This document shows positions 30,709 through 41,778 of a stretch of 64,000 nucleotides of DNA, in pieces (position 1 is the stretch's first letter; every line of letters starts with the position of its first letter). The notes under the pieces are model-generated. The model was not told the DNA's origin and did no database searches. It saw only the letters and a list, made by a program, of their open reading frames with translations. The translations under genes were made by a program, and so were the position numbers. The DNA is from Aspidiotus rigidus. Taxonomy: Eukaryota > Arthropoda > Insecta > Hemiptera > Diaspididae. Where the stretch lies: the NCBI GenBank assembly GCA_035079385.1, contig JAVHKY010000029.1, positions 13,082,001-13,146,000 of the forward strand, read 5' to 3'.

Positions 30709-31677
30709 CTAAAAGCAACTGACGAACAGAGGAGAAAGACAAGGTTGGCCAAACGAGAAATCGCGGTGTGAATCATAAACCAGTTGGATCAGGCCATCTT
30801 CCGGAATGTACGAGTTGAGTACAGTTATACCGTCGGTGTAGAGATGACGCATTATCTCTATATGCTCGAGGGCGATGCGCTTACGATAGGAATTCTTTTT
30901 ATGGAGGAGCTTTTCGGATCCCCCGCGGAAGCTGTGGCCACTGTTTATTAAATGATCAGCGAAAGCTGACTCCCCTAAGTGTCCCTTCTTCCAAGACTTC
31001 AGGTGCTCAGCTACTCCAACTTTCATTTGGCGGCTGGTCTCAACAATATAAAAGCCTCCACAATCCCTACATTCCAACTTATAAACACCACTCCTCTCAT
31101 CAACGGGTATGGGGTCCTTCAGCCTCACAAACAACCTCTTGACTGTGGTAGGGTTGTAAAACACGGGTCTGAAGCCAAACGGGTGAAGGGCCCGACCCAA
31201 TTGGAAAGAGAACTTCCCCAGGCAAGGGAGACTGATCCATCGCAAACGACGATCGCGGATCGTGTCTCGGGGGATGGAGGTGGTGGAATCAAGAAGGCTC
31301 CTCGTAACTTTCCTCCGAACCATGACGTCAACGTCGACACTGACTCCATTCACTCTAGTCAGGTATTTTATTGTGAGTAATTCTTTCTTGAAGGCAGACT
31401 GACTCAAAGGAATACGAGTCAGTCTGTCAACTAGGCTATGAAAGGCAGCCATCTTACGAGCAACAGGACCGAACGAACCTCCGTCAACTAAAACTTCGGT
31501 CGTAGTATCTTTCCTATAAATTCCAAACTTATGAATACCGTCTATTATAGAGATCGATAAATCCAAAAAGTTAATGGAAAATACCCCTATTTCCAACGTA
31601 AATTTGATGGAAGGGTACCAGGAATTGAGATACCTCAGAAACTCACCAAGGAGATCTGGGGACCAGTCCAGGTGCAT
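30709..31677 (-). pseudogene. RT thumb and GIY-YIG endonuclease of PLE E
   Basis: Leftward, 322 open codons. IKFTLEIGVFSINFLDLSIS, GIYRKDTTTEVLVDG, then LTIKYLTRVNG and VDVDVMVRRKVTRSLLDSTT form the RT thumb and connector. SGVYKLECRDC and FYIVETSRQMKVGVAEH is the GIY-YIG region: GVY is kept but YIG has become YIV, and QTGR is now ETSR, so catalysis is doubtful. The end is LNSYIPEDGLIQLVYDSH. Here thumb and endonuclease are in one frame, which shows the fusion that is broken in PLE D. Confidence 0.87.
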
Positions 31678-32464
31678 AGAACGTGATCAACGTACCTGTG
31701 CCAATAGTGAATATGATTAAGTAACACCTGGTTCGAGGAAAAGTTCAAACTTAGACATGAAAATTTCTGAGATGTGAGAGCCTAAAGGTGATTCAATAGG
31801 GATCCCTACTTCATCAGGAAACTCGAAAAATTTTCCTTCAAATTTACAGTAGTTTGGGGATCAGCAAATATTCAGAAGATCGAAAAATTCATGAAGCTCA
31901 GTGTGAGGGATGTTGGCTGTAACGAATAGCTCACCCATACGCTGGATAATAGCAGCCTTAGGAATATTCGGGAACAACCCAACAACATCAAACGAGCAGA
32001 TGGTCGTTCCCGGGAGAAGACTTACACCCTTCAGGACGTCAGTTAAGGAGGCCGAATTCAAGACCGAATGAGGGGATTCAAAATCAATGCGATTTTTGAA
32101 CCAACGGTCCAGGAATTAGGCAAAGAGGTAGGTAGGTGAGGAGATGGAAGAGACAACGAGTCGCATCGGGGTATTGTTCTTATGCACTTTGGGCAGCTCG
32201 TAGAGGAGGGGGGTGTAGGGTTAGGAACAAGGAGGGCTTTTTTCAATGCAGGAGTTTTGATAATAGCTCCACTCCTGTTGATGACACTCGACTCCTAACT
32301 TCTTTAACGTGCTTAGGGAAGCTGAAATCCTCACTCTCTTTAAAGCCACACTGCTGGAGGACTTCATGGACCTTGGAAGAGTAGGCGAATTTCTCCATCA
32401 CCACAACAGCATTGCCCTTGTCAGCCTTAGTGACGATTGAATCTCCCTCTTTAATCTTCCTCTT

Positions 32465-32976
32465 TCAACCTGGAATCACTCCTCCCAATTTGTCACTGAT
32501 GCGAGGGAGGGGGTTATTGCGGACTAATTCAGCACAAACTTTCTGGGTATTAAAACCAGGACCAATTTCAACAGCAAGATCCGCAACAACATTCGCCAAG
32601 GTTTCATCTTTCTTGAAGGGAGGTAAACTGAATTTCAAACCTTTCTCAAGGAGGGCTGTTTCGTCACTATTAAACACTACCTGACAATTATTTATGAGGG
32701 GGGATGGAATTCATGGGCGACAACACCGTCACTCACCCCTTCCTCAACCACGTCGTCATTAACTTTCATTAGGGAGAACAACTTCGTATTTTTCCTCTCC
32801 TTCAAGTTCACCTCAAACTTCCAACCGTTTTCATTGACGTCCCGCATAAAGTAATCAAACTCAACGGGGAGGAGCATACCCGAGAGTCTCGAATGGACCT
32901 TGAGGTTTAATCTAGTCGTAATATTGTATTTACCATGCCATCTTCGCAACTCTGTTCTTATCCACTTCTCCCTCAT
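32465..32976 (-). pseudogene. N-terminal region of PLE E protein
   Basis: Two leftward frames, 32692-32976 and 32465-32677. The first has basic and acidic text (REKWIRTELRRWHGKYNITT, NGWKFEVNLKERKN). The second carries FNSDETALLEKGLKF and GPGFNTQKV. PLE F holds a matching FNSDELNLLEEGLKF at about 38930-38980, so this upstream segment is a conserved part of the family. No known domain could be named; PLE proteins have an N-terminal extension before the RT. Confidence 0.62.
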
Positions 32977-32990
32977 ATTATTTTCCAGAC

Positions 32991-33360
32991 TATATTATAC
33001 TAGGCTTATAGTAGGTGTCGGCCTTCTTTATATTATTAGCTGTATACTAGGTCTAGGCCTCGTCGAATAATACCGAATCCAATTGGACTCATAAAACAGG
33101 TTCTCTGCGTTCCTCGTTAAACTTCGTTAAGGAAGCCATCATTTTTTTTTTGAGAAAATCGCTGTGCGCCGTCCAACAGGAAACTTATAAATATTTCGAT
33201 CTCAAAGCTATTATTATGATAGAATGGGTGACTTTGAAAAATGTTAACTCTCAAGCTGTGTATGACAAGAGGAGGACTTGGAAAAATTTCGACTCTCATA
33301 CTATATATTTTGAAGTACCGAAAGTAGGTCCAGGTCACTGATGACGTCCTCTTTTATACC
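32991..33360. repeat. dispersed TACTAGGC / minisatellite block
   Basis: It contains TATACTAGGCTTATAGTAGG, GCTGTATACTAGGTCTAGGC and inverted ~45-bp minisatellite units (GGAGGACTTGGAAAAATTTC). A similar block, including CTCATAAAACAG and CTGCGTTCCTC, lies at 43660-43930. No coding. Confidence 0.65.
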
Positions 33361-33399
33361 AAGTTTATAGTAGGTCTAGGCCTCCTTCCTACTTGTCTG

Positions 33400-33525
33400 T
33401 AGCATTTATTTGAATAAGAGTGTTTCTAGCGTAATTTCCAATGCTGAAAATGTTCTGATAGGCACCTAAGGCCATTCTCAAGGAGGAGGTTTGAATGGTC
33501 CCAAATGACTTTTTTGTAAGAGGTA
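33400..33525 (-). pseudogene. I-like element fragment
   Basis: Leftward text GTIQTSSLRMALGAYQN matches the RT connector IQTSSLRIALRAYRT of the young I-like copy. Only about 100 bp is recognisable. A larger open frame around it (33389-33667) has unrelated ends. Confidence 0.65.
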
Positions 33526-33644
33526 AAAATGTATAGAAGTCTCCAAGTAACAACTTCGGCTCTCGGAGGCCACCGGAAATGGATCCGGTTGCCTTACTTG
33601 AGTAAATTTTCATTAGAGCTTGTCCATATTCTGAAGCTTGAAGC

Positions 33645-34470
33645 TTCGAACGGCCTCTCACACTCATAACTCGCTTTGGTCGCTCCTTTCCAAACTTGGA
33701 GACCTCATCCTCTCCAATGAGAATCCAAGCGGCAAGTGAACACCAGAGTTAAAGAGCCAATTGAAACAAAGATAAAAACTCACTGCCTTCCCAAAGTATC
33801 TCATAGAAAATAATTAAGATTTCCTCGGAGGTTTTTGTATCATGTGTGTGGGCATAACAATTATTTAATATTCATAAGTTTATAAGCTGCATCTCTGTAT
33901 CTAGGTCATCTTGTGAGGGTGGAGTCAACGGTAATTGGTCCGCAGGGCTGTTGTCGATACCACCCAAAAAAATAAATCTCTTAAAATAAATAAATAAGGG
34001 AAGATTCAGCATCAACTTGCTCATGACTGCGTTCTGCTCAATAAAATCGTTCTCGAGTTTGATTTGATTGAAAACAATCCCCTCTGACCTCCAACGATGA
34101 TTCTTCTAGACATTGTTATTCTATAGAATCTCTTTCTTTCTAATCCTCCAGTCCCGATCCCTAGCTATCCTTCCTCGTTACTTCTTCCTCCTCTCTCCTC
34201 ATTAAACATTCATCCATCTTCTTCTTGGTCAGGTGCAGCTTCAGTTTGGAGCACTCGCGTCTTTTCGTCGTTATGCTACGTCACTCATTCTACAACTCAT
34301 CGTCCTATTCGGTGACTCAACACCAGTTCGTTTCCACCAATGTCGTTCCTGCTTCATCTTTGAGATCTAGTTTATTCCGAACTCTCGTTGATAATGGTGA
34401 ATTCCATTTAAGTAAATGCGGATTTGGCAAATCTTATTCTTTAATTTACCTCTCGGTTGGGAATTAGGAA
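33645..34470 (+). pseudogene. second fragment of the 4.75-6.2 kb PLE family
   Basis: Parallels 5455-6185. CACACTCATAACTC, CTCCAATGA, CTTCCCAAAG, ACTGCGTTCTGCTCAATAAA, CTTCAGTTTGGAGCACTC and AAGTAAATGCGG appear in the same order. SHTHNSLWSLL corresponds to HTHNSLRSL in the first copy, the linker before the endonuclease. It is interrupted at about 33835-33992 by a non-LTR 3' tail. No functional frame remains. Confidence 0.72.
33835..33992 (+). mobile_element. Jockey/CR1-like 3' tail insertion
   Basis: GGTAATTGGTCCGCAGGGCT, GTTGTCGATACCACCC, then an A-rich end with AAATAAATAAAT. The same tail (GGTAATTGGCTCCCAGGCTG, GTTGTCGGCACCACCC, TAAA repeats) ends the element at 54671-55600. This is a 5'-truncated copy of that element, inserted in the PLE fragment. 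Confidence 0.75.
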
Positions 34471-36754
34471 ATCTTTAATATTTATTTTTTGCTAAAAAAG
34501 TTCTAGAGCTAAGCCAATGTCATTTTAGCTTTTTTATAAAATCAAGGTTTCCGCGATGAGCCCTCGATTTGAAGCAAAAATAGCTCGATGAGAGAACTTA
34601 AAAAATATACATGACGTTTCTTCATTCGACTACTTTCCTCATCCTCTCACTCAATGATTTTGGGCACACAATTTAATGGGAACTGGTCTCATTATAGTGA
34701 TCAACAGTAGCCAGTTTAAACTCGATTCTACCTCCACATCTTTCTCTACCAACCTTCTTTCCTATACCATTCCTTCGCCTTGAAAGCTCTTCCTTCAAGT
34801 GACAATTTAAATTATTTTTGAATAAATTAATTCCTAACGAATCAGAATTCCCTTCTCTTAACTTCCTATGTATTCGAGGACCAATTGACGATTATTCACA
34901 TTCCTATTCTCCCGTTCTTATACAATTTAGTATCATCAGCCGACGTCGAATTCGTTAGCAGTTCGAATTGTACCTACACAGAAGACGCGAAGCACGCGAA
35001 GGAAACTTTTGAATACTTTTTCAGCCTCCCGCTCGTCTTCCCTCATAAACCTGACATCGTCGACCAACTTTTCTTACGCTATATACGATCATTATTGAAA
35101 AAATATTGCAGCGAAATAGGCGTGAGCTGTGTTCTGTAAAGAAGAAAATTGCTACAACCGTCTGAATAAAATCGAAAAACTTCGTCAGCTCGACGACGTA
35201 CGAAAATAAGAAAACTTACGTTGATAAAAAGGAAATCCTCGCAGTCTAAAGGAGTCTAATTAGATAATTTCTCCGACACAAATATCCTCTTAAACTCGAC
35301 AATTCTCGTGGATATTATCGCATTACACATCACATCAGCAGTCGTTTTATCTCGTCTCGCAAAACTTTACCCCAGAATTATATACGTAGAAAACTTGACG
35401 TCGCGTCATTAAGCATTTTCAACGGCGCGAATACACAACTCGTATTTTATAGTTTTGTATCATTTTTTGCCTTTTTATTTTCGTTTTTTTTTTTTTCTCT
35501 CCTCTCTTTTCTTTCTACTCGAAGCATTCGCCATCGGAGCTTTTCACATTTCATCAATCAAACGAGAGAGTTGAAGAGAAAAAAAAAAATCCTGCGCGTA
35601 TTCTTCAAAAATGAAAAATGTTTCTCCATACACAACAACAGCGGCAGCGGCGATGGCGGCGGGCAGAAAAAAGGACGGAAGCTCGAAGTGCAAACAAACG
35701 AAAAAACAAAAAATACTCGAATGCGCAATTTCGAAGGACTGATGCAATTAAACCATTCGTCCGCGCGTTTAATGACAGTATCAATCGTTCATGCGAAAAT
35801 GCTACCGAATATCGACGAGTTACGAATACCTACATATAGCTATAGATACAGATTTTGCAGAATTCCACCGTTTTATTGAACGTATATATAGTCAGTCGTC
35901 GTCCGTCTTCGTATATCAAAGGCATCGGAGCTCGAGAAAAGGCGACTTATTAAACGCCAGTAAGAGAGCAAACTCATTTACACTGTCGTCATCGTTTATT
36001 CGCAGCAGATTCTGGACAACAATTCCAAATTAAAGTAAGTGCAGCCAGCTGTAGATTACATTACTGAGTTGTACATTCGTTTTCCTGTCGCGAAATACGA
36101 ATGCTCGTTTCCGACGATGAATTTCTGTCACTCTAGTAGAATGGAAACAAGAGGACGAAAAAAGAATAAAAAAAAAAAAAAAAAAGAAAAATTAACGACG
36201 TCGTTAGACGACTCGGCTTAAATAGCGCGTACTTACACTTGTGCAGACAAGGATCAGTTCTAGATACCTCGTTATTATGCGAAACAACGGCTCAACTTTA
36301 AAGTCAAGTTTATGTCGAAAGTTAGTTTCGCTTTTTGCCTATCGCAAAGATGAAAGTCGCACGAGCGTCATTAGAATGAATATATATGTATATATATATT
36401 TTTGGGCGGGCGGCGAAGGGGCGAAATCGAAGACAAAAACATTCGCGTTGTCGGCGTACACAGACGGAAGGAGGCGGGAGAGGGGCGAATATTTCGACCG
36501 CATATGTCGCCTAATTGAACTAATTCATCGGAACACGTTAATTAATTTCTCGTCGACGCCCCACGAAGAAGTCTTCTCCGCAAGAACCAACCGAATGCAG
36601 GTTCGTAAAAAAGTTTGCTACAAAATTCACTCAGTTCGAACTCTCGAAAATGGATTCCGTAATTAGATAGTATTGTGTTATTACGGCACTGTTCTTCCTT
36701 GAGTTCGCTTTGTGTGAGATGAAAGATTTTCAAGAATGCGGAATACAGACATCA
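34471..36754. other. AT-rich spacer
   Basis: No gene recognised. T- and A-tracts are frequent (35485-35500, 35578-35590, 36168-36188) with alternating TATATATGTATATATATA near 36379-36398. Open frames up to 141 codons (36241-36666) have no family match and are basic or low-complexity. Confidence 0.55.
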
Positions 36755-37309
36755 CGATGAAGACTGGCCGTTTGATGCTTAGCCAGCGACCAAGCAATGG
36801 AAGAAAGGCCAAAACCGGTGGCACACCGACATTGTGTAGGAGATTCCTCTTCATCAATGAAGACTCAAACTAAAAAGGCACGAGCCACAGGTCGGAAGAT
36901 TGAGTCGATAGACATGGGATAAAAGTCAGCAAAGAAATTCTGTCAAGCTAACACTAGATCATTGGAACTTGCAGACCAGAAACTTCTTACTCAGACCATG
37001 TCAACTAACCACCAGCGAGTGTGAGCTGATGGCTATTGAAAAGTGGACCTTGCCGCCACAAATATCACGATGAAGACTGATCGTTTGATGCTTAGCGACC
37101 GACCAAGCACCGAAAGAAGGACCAGAACCGGTGACACGCCGACATTGTGTAGGAGATTCCTCTTTATCAATGAAGACTGAAACTAAAAAGGCACGTGCAA
37201 CAAATCTGAAGATCGAGTCAATAGACATAGGATAGAAGTTAGCAAAGAAATTCTGTCAAGCTGACACTAGATAATTGGAACTTGCAGACCAGAAACTTCT
37301 TACTCAGAC
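36755..37309. repeat. ~270-bp repeat, copies A and B
   Basis: Copy A (about 36755-37030) and copy B (about 37067-37309) share GATGAAGACTG, TTTGATGCTTAGC, CATTGTGTAGGAGATTCCTC, GGCACG and CTTGCAGACCAGAAACTTCT. Copy B is cut at CTCAGAC by PLE F. A third copy is at 38993-39240. An inverted piece of copy A's end (ACTAACCACCAGCGA) occurs at about 39365-39385. No coding was recognised. Confidence 0.78.
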
Positions 37310-37600
37310 TAGGGTCTTTCAATAGAATCAATGCGTTTTTTAATTTTACGGTCATCCATCATAGAGAAATATACTCAAAGAGAGTAACGAACAAATACAA
37401 GAACCGCACAATATTATAAACAGACCGAGCGCTTTCGACTAAACAGTCATTCTCACGGTATAGCGCGCAAAGCGACTCTGCCCCTTTCTATACCGTGAGA
37501 ATGACTGTTTAGTCGAAAGCGCTCGGTCTGTTTATAATATTGTGCGGTTCTTGTATTTGTTCGTTACTCTCTTTGAGTATATTTCTCTAGGGTCTTTCAA
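37310..37600. mobile_element. mini-PLE hairpin, 102-bp perfect arms
   Basis: The direct repeat TAGGGTCTTTCAA (37310-37322 and 37588-37600) flanks a 39-nt tail (37323-37361) and two arms, 37362-37463 and 37488-37589. The arms match perfectly by eye around a 24-nt loop. The arms carry the PLE terminal fold (GAAAGCGCTC). It is inserted in PLE F, whose truncated 3' end includes the target bases. It has no coding capacity: only the terminal repeat was mobilised. Confidence 0.85.
37492..37526 (+). ncRNA. degenerate hammerhead-like fold in the mini-PLE
   Basis: ACC, GTGAGAA, T, GACT-GTTT-AGTC, GAAAGCGCTC, GGT. ACC/GGT occupies helix I, GACT/AGTC is stem II and AGC/GCT is a palindromic stem III. GTGAGAA replaces CTGATGA, so it is probably inactive. 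An inverted copy is in the other arm. Confidence 0.5.
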
Positions 37601-38990
37601 CTTGACGAATAAACTTTTGACAGTATTAAGGTTGCAATACACAGACCGAAAACCAAATGGCCGAAGGACAAGACCCAATTGTGAAGAGAACTTCCCCCAA
37701 AACGGAAGCCATATCTAACACTTTTTACTGTCTAAGGTCGGATTGAGAGGGAGGGAGGAGGAGGAGGAATTCAGGAATTTCCGAATAGTTGACCTCATTC
37801 ACTCTGGCCAAATGATTTATAGTCAACCGCTCTGTATGGAAGGCAGACCGACCCAACCGCATACTGGCCATCCGATGAATTAAACTGTTAACAGCAGTGA
37901 ATTTGTGGGCGACAGGATAAAAAGATTTGCCGTGGACAGTAATATCGGTCGAAGTATTCTTCATCCCCGGGACCGGTCCACGTACACAACACATCGTCGA
38001 GGTACCTGTGCCAATAAAATATATGAGTAGCACTCAAAAGCGCCTGGCCAGAGGAGAAGAGATTGAGCTCAAATTTACCCATGAAGACCTCCGAGATGAG
38101 GGAACCCAAAGGGGAACCAATGGGGATACCAACCTCCTTAAGAAACCCAAAAATTTCCCATCGAATTTACAAAAGTTGGGAGACCAACAAATATTAAGTA
38201 AACTGAAAAATTCTGCCAATTCTTCGTGACAAACACTTGGTTGAACTAAAAGGTCACCCATGTGTTGGATGGGTAGCTTTAGGGACATTGGGAAATAGGC
38301 CGACCACATCAAATGAACTAAGGGTCGAACCCAGCGGAAGAATGATATTTTCAAGCCTGTCAGCCAAGGACACCGAATTTGTCACTGAGTAGGGCGACTC
38401 AAAATCTACTCTAGATTTGAACCAACGGTCCAAGAATTTCGCTAGGGTGTACGTGGAAGAAGATACAAAGAGAACGACAGGACGCGGCGTAGTGTCTTTC
38501 TTATGCACCTTAGGCAGCCCATACAGGAGGGGAAGCACAGGGTTAGGTTCAAAGAGCAACTTTTTCAGCGAGAGGGTTTTAATAAGAAACTCGCAGCTGT
38601 TAATTAAAGACTAACTTCCTTCACGTGTTTAGGAAAATTGAAACGGTCGTTTTCCTTGGTGTCACACTGGCCGAGAACGTCGTAGACTTAGGAGACGTAA
38701 GAGGACTTCTCCATCACGACAATGGCATTACCTTTGTCAGGCTTCGTAATGCTTAAGCCCTCCTCCCTGACCCTCCTCTTTATCCCTTGATAATCGTCTA
38801 TGCGAGCGAAGGGGGGTATTGTGGACAAGGGCGGTTCAATTTTTTTGGGTACTAACCCCAGGTCCAATTTTCACAGCTTGGTCAGGAACCACATTAGCTA
38901 AAGCGCCAGCATTATTGAGAGGGAGTAACCCGAACTTTAAACCTTCCTCCAAGAGGTTCAACTCATCGCTGTTAAACTCAACCTAACTAA
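37588..38990 (-). pseudogene. Penelope-like element F, RT without endonuclease
   Basis: Leftward. FNSDELNLLEEGLKF at 38930-38980; LPLLYGLPKVHKKDTTPRPV and YTLAKFLDRWFKSRV at 38430-38530; SSFDVVGLFPNVPKA (motif A) near 38300; GIPIGSPLGSLISEVF (motif B) near 38090; YWHRYLDDVLCTW (YLDD motif C) near 37990. An internal deletion then joins it to the thumb (STDITVHGKSFYPVAHKF). The 3' part stops at the LKDP region, before any endonuclease. Stops lie between the blocks. It sits between copies B and C of the 270-bp repeat. Confidence 0.84.
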
Positions 38991-38992
38991 TT

Positions 38993-39423
38993 AACCAAGC
39001 AACGGAAGAAAGGCCAGAACCGGCAGCCCATCAGCATTGTGTAGGAGATTCCTCTTCATCAACGAAGACTGAAACTGAAGAGGCACGACTCACAGGTCGG
39101 AAGATTGAGTCAATAAGACATAGAATAGAAGTCGGCAACGAAATTCTGTCAAGTTGAGACTAGATAATTGGAACTTGTAGACCAGACGAGCAATATGATG
39201 TGCCGAGTGTGAGCTTATGGCTACCTATTGAAAACTGTTTGTCGTACAACCCCTTCTTTTCTTGTTTGGTCGATGGTTAACCATCAAATTGACAGTCTTC
39301 AACGTAATGTTAGTGGCGACAAGGTCCTGTTTTCAATAGCTATCAGCTCAGACTTGGCACATCGCTGGTGGTTAGTTGACATAGTCTGAGTCAGAAGTTT
39401 CTGATCTGCAAAATTCAATTATC
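38993..39423. repeat. ~270-bp repeat copy C and inverted segment
   Basis: Copy C (to about 39240) shares CATTGTGTAGGAGATTCCTC and CGGAAGATTGAGTCAATA with copies A and B. At 39330-39415 the text is inverted relative to copy A's right end. Copies on both sides of PLE F show the PLE inserted into a pre-existing repeat or its duplication. Confidence 0.7.
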
Positions 39424-40446
39424 TACGGCTGTGCGACATTTTTCCGACACTGCAATTTACTGACCCGACGATTACTCGACGTGACATCTTTTCTAAGTAT
39501 ATTTTTCCGACAACCAACCCCTGGTGAATTCCGGCGCAACGTTCTTCGAACACAAAATAATTCCAGTATGTCATTGGTCTTCCAAAAAAAAAAAAGCCAT
39601 TGATAACAGAAATTTACAGTGTTCTGCATACATACTTATAACTGTCGACAAATATTTCAAACTCTGAGCACTCGACACACCTGACTTCATTAATTAGCCA
39701 CCATGCTTGTGGAGATCATCGATAAGAAGCTTCACCTTGACGGATAAGTGTATTACCGGACACATTGGGACTGTCGTAGAGTAAAGAAGAACGACCAGCA
39801 TTGAAGTAGTGCGAGGACCGCAAGATTCACCGCATCCTCAACCTTTCTATGTCGATGAGAATCAGGCGAAGTTGGTGACTTTCCACATTAAAAGACGCGC
39901 GGAGGACCATTCGGAAGAACGCCCAGCCCATATGCTAAGAACTGAACTACAGGACATCGCTTCCGAAGTGCTGAGCAGAGCATCCTGCCCAGAAGCTTTG
40001 CATCCCATGTACGATTTTTTCCGCAAGGACTACATAAAAGAAACACCGGCCAGAGGAAACCACAGAGCTGTTTCTCCCCGATGCCCGCCTGCATTCTGGA
40101 ACCAGTACGAGTCGGCCCTCGCTCAGTTGAACACAACCAACAATATTAGCGAGGACTAGCATAATCGGTTCCGGTAAGTAGTTGGAAAAGACCACCCAGA
40201 AGTCTATTCAGCTCCATTACAATTCCAAAAAGAGCAGGGCTAAACGAAGATATGCATCCAAGAGCTTGCCTTAGTCAAGAAAAAGGAATACAGACCTGAT
40301 AAAAAGGATCGTATGGGAAACAATAAGGATGAAAATGATAGCTGCGTCGGAGTATTTGTTTGTCGGCATATTTGCGTGTCGGAAAAATGTGTTATCGCCG
40401 AAGTGTGATGTCGGAAAAAATTTTTTGTCGGAGCTCGACGGTCGGA
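39424..40446 (+). mobile_element. Mutator-like element remnant with CGACATTTTTCC ends
   Basis: The left end has GTGCGACATTTTTCCGACAC; the right end has GTGTCGGAAAAATGTG and GTCGGAAAAAATTTTTTGTC. These are inverted, with GTCGGA-type words repeated just inside both ends, as transposase binding sites often are. Between them lies a MULE transposase fragment (39700-40160). It contains stops and only the C-terminal part, so it is not active. The boundaries and target duplication are uncertain. Confidence 0.6.
39700..40159 (+). pseudogene. MULE/FLYWCH-type transposase C-terminal fragment
   Basis: An open stretch at 39809-40159 reads RAEDHSEERPAHMLRTEL, then FRKDYIKETPARGNHRAV, then PAFWNQYESALAQ and NTTNNISED. 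The W-N-x-Y spacing followed by TNN-x-x-E is typical of Mutator-like transposases in animals (TNNS.EGWH). Just upstream, with a stop, VYYRTHWDC and KKLHLDG resemble a FLYWCH zinc finger, which such transposases carry. The catalytic DDE part is not recognised. Assignment rests on short motifs. Confidence 0.55.
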
Positions 40447-41737
40447 ATTACCATGTCCCCCACCACCTCCTGTACGGAGTTGAGGGAGGTTGAGGACTGT
40501 ACCCAGATCTTTCCTTCCTGCTGAATCTCCGAGACATGTATCACCAATTGGAATGCACGAGATGACTTATTCAAGCTAGATTGAGAAAATACAAAGGCTG
40601 AAGATGAGTCAGTTAGCCACACTTGGTACTCTACAAACAAACTTCACTTCATGAGCATCACTCTTACAGAGTTCATGGTCCCTTCGGCATTAAAGCGGGG
40701 CCCCGTCTACTTGTAGACATTTGCACTCACAGCTAATTCATATCATTGTTTACAATTTCGGCCAGTCTGTTTGTGCTTAGAAGACCTTTCTGTGAAACTC
40801 GAATCTTCAATTTATAATCTCGAAATCCACGATGAAATAAACAGTATTTTTGTCATCGCTCTTTTTATGTGATGGACGTTTGATAAGAATAGATATATAT
40901 TCATCAGAATAATTTACTACTCGACCAAATACGTTTTATGTTCGCAATGAAATTTTACGAGAGTAATAAAATTGTGATTTATTAAAGAAACTGCTCGCTC
41001 GTGCATACAAGATGTACGAATCAAGAGAAGTAGTGACTTGATTACCAAAGGCAGCCATCATAGATCGACTCATATAGGCCAGGATGCAATGTAAGAAAGA
41101 AGACGAATTTTTGAAAACAAATTTCTTTTACATCTCCCAAATTGAGGATAAGATTAGCTGAAAATATCCAACTGACCTCAAAGTAGGATGCTGATTTTAT
41201 GAATATTCTTTCAAGGATAGAATTATTATGAGATCAAAAATTTGAGTGAGTACATTCACACAGTGCTATCTCACGCCAAGAGCTAACAGCGTAACTTAGA
41301 TTGCGAGAATTTTTTTTCACATCCGTTTCCCGGTTAATTTCGTCAAAACTTATATCTATCTTAATACTAAATGGGAATTATCTTAATACTAAATGGGAAT
41401 ACCGACGATGAAGTGGCATGTGTAATCCACGAGCCACAGCGGACAATGATCCCGCGTTAATAAGTTACGGACTCGATTGGCGCGAGTATAACAATGTATG
41501 CAGACTCCCATTCATTGACAAGCATCACTGTTCGATTCTCTTTATAATAAACGGTATGCGGAAACTTATCTGCGAGATGTGGAACAACTCAATGTCCATA
41601 AATTGTACAAGTTGATTCACGCTGCGTTGAAGGCAAGCGACCGCACCTTTAAGTAGTACAACTAACGATATTCTCTAGCAAACCATTCGTACGTATATTT
41701 TGAAATAGCGGGTGGAACATTTCATCAATATTGTGTG
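40447..41737. other. spacer, no gene recognised
   Basis: A minus-strand open frame at 40392-40640 has no known match. A 22-bp direct duplication containing TATCTTAATACTAAATGGGA is at about 41356-41399. Otherwise AT-rich with no structure that I can name. Confidence 0.5.
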
Positions 41738-41778
41738 AGTAGAATTTACCATCTAGGAAATGTTTCAACCGATACGGG

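Larger units (their letters stand above)
30501..32990 (-). mobile_element. Penelope-like element E, nearly full length, decayed
   Basis: Leftward PLE abutting the end of PLE D. From right to left: an N-terminal segment (32692-32976), the FNSDETALLEKGLKF region (32465-32677), SIVTKADKGNAVVVMEK near 32400-32450, an RT with motif text CSFDVVGLFPNIPKA (31861-32061), a gap with several stops, and a long open frame with the RT thumb and endonuclease (30709-31677). The 3' UTR with a hammerhead-like motif is at 30668-30706. Several frameshifts and stops in the RT make it inactive. Confidence 0.85.

Noticed and set aside
36241..36666. Basic 141-codon plus-strand frame as a host exon
   Set aside because: No domain, low-complexity stretches and no splice context that I could support.
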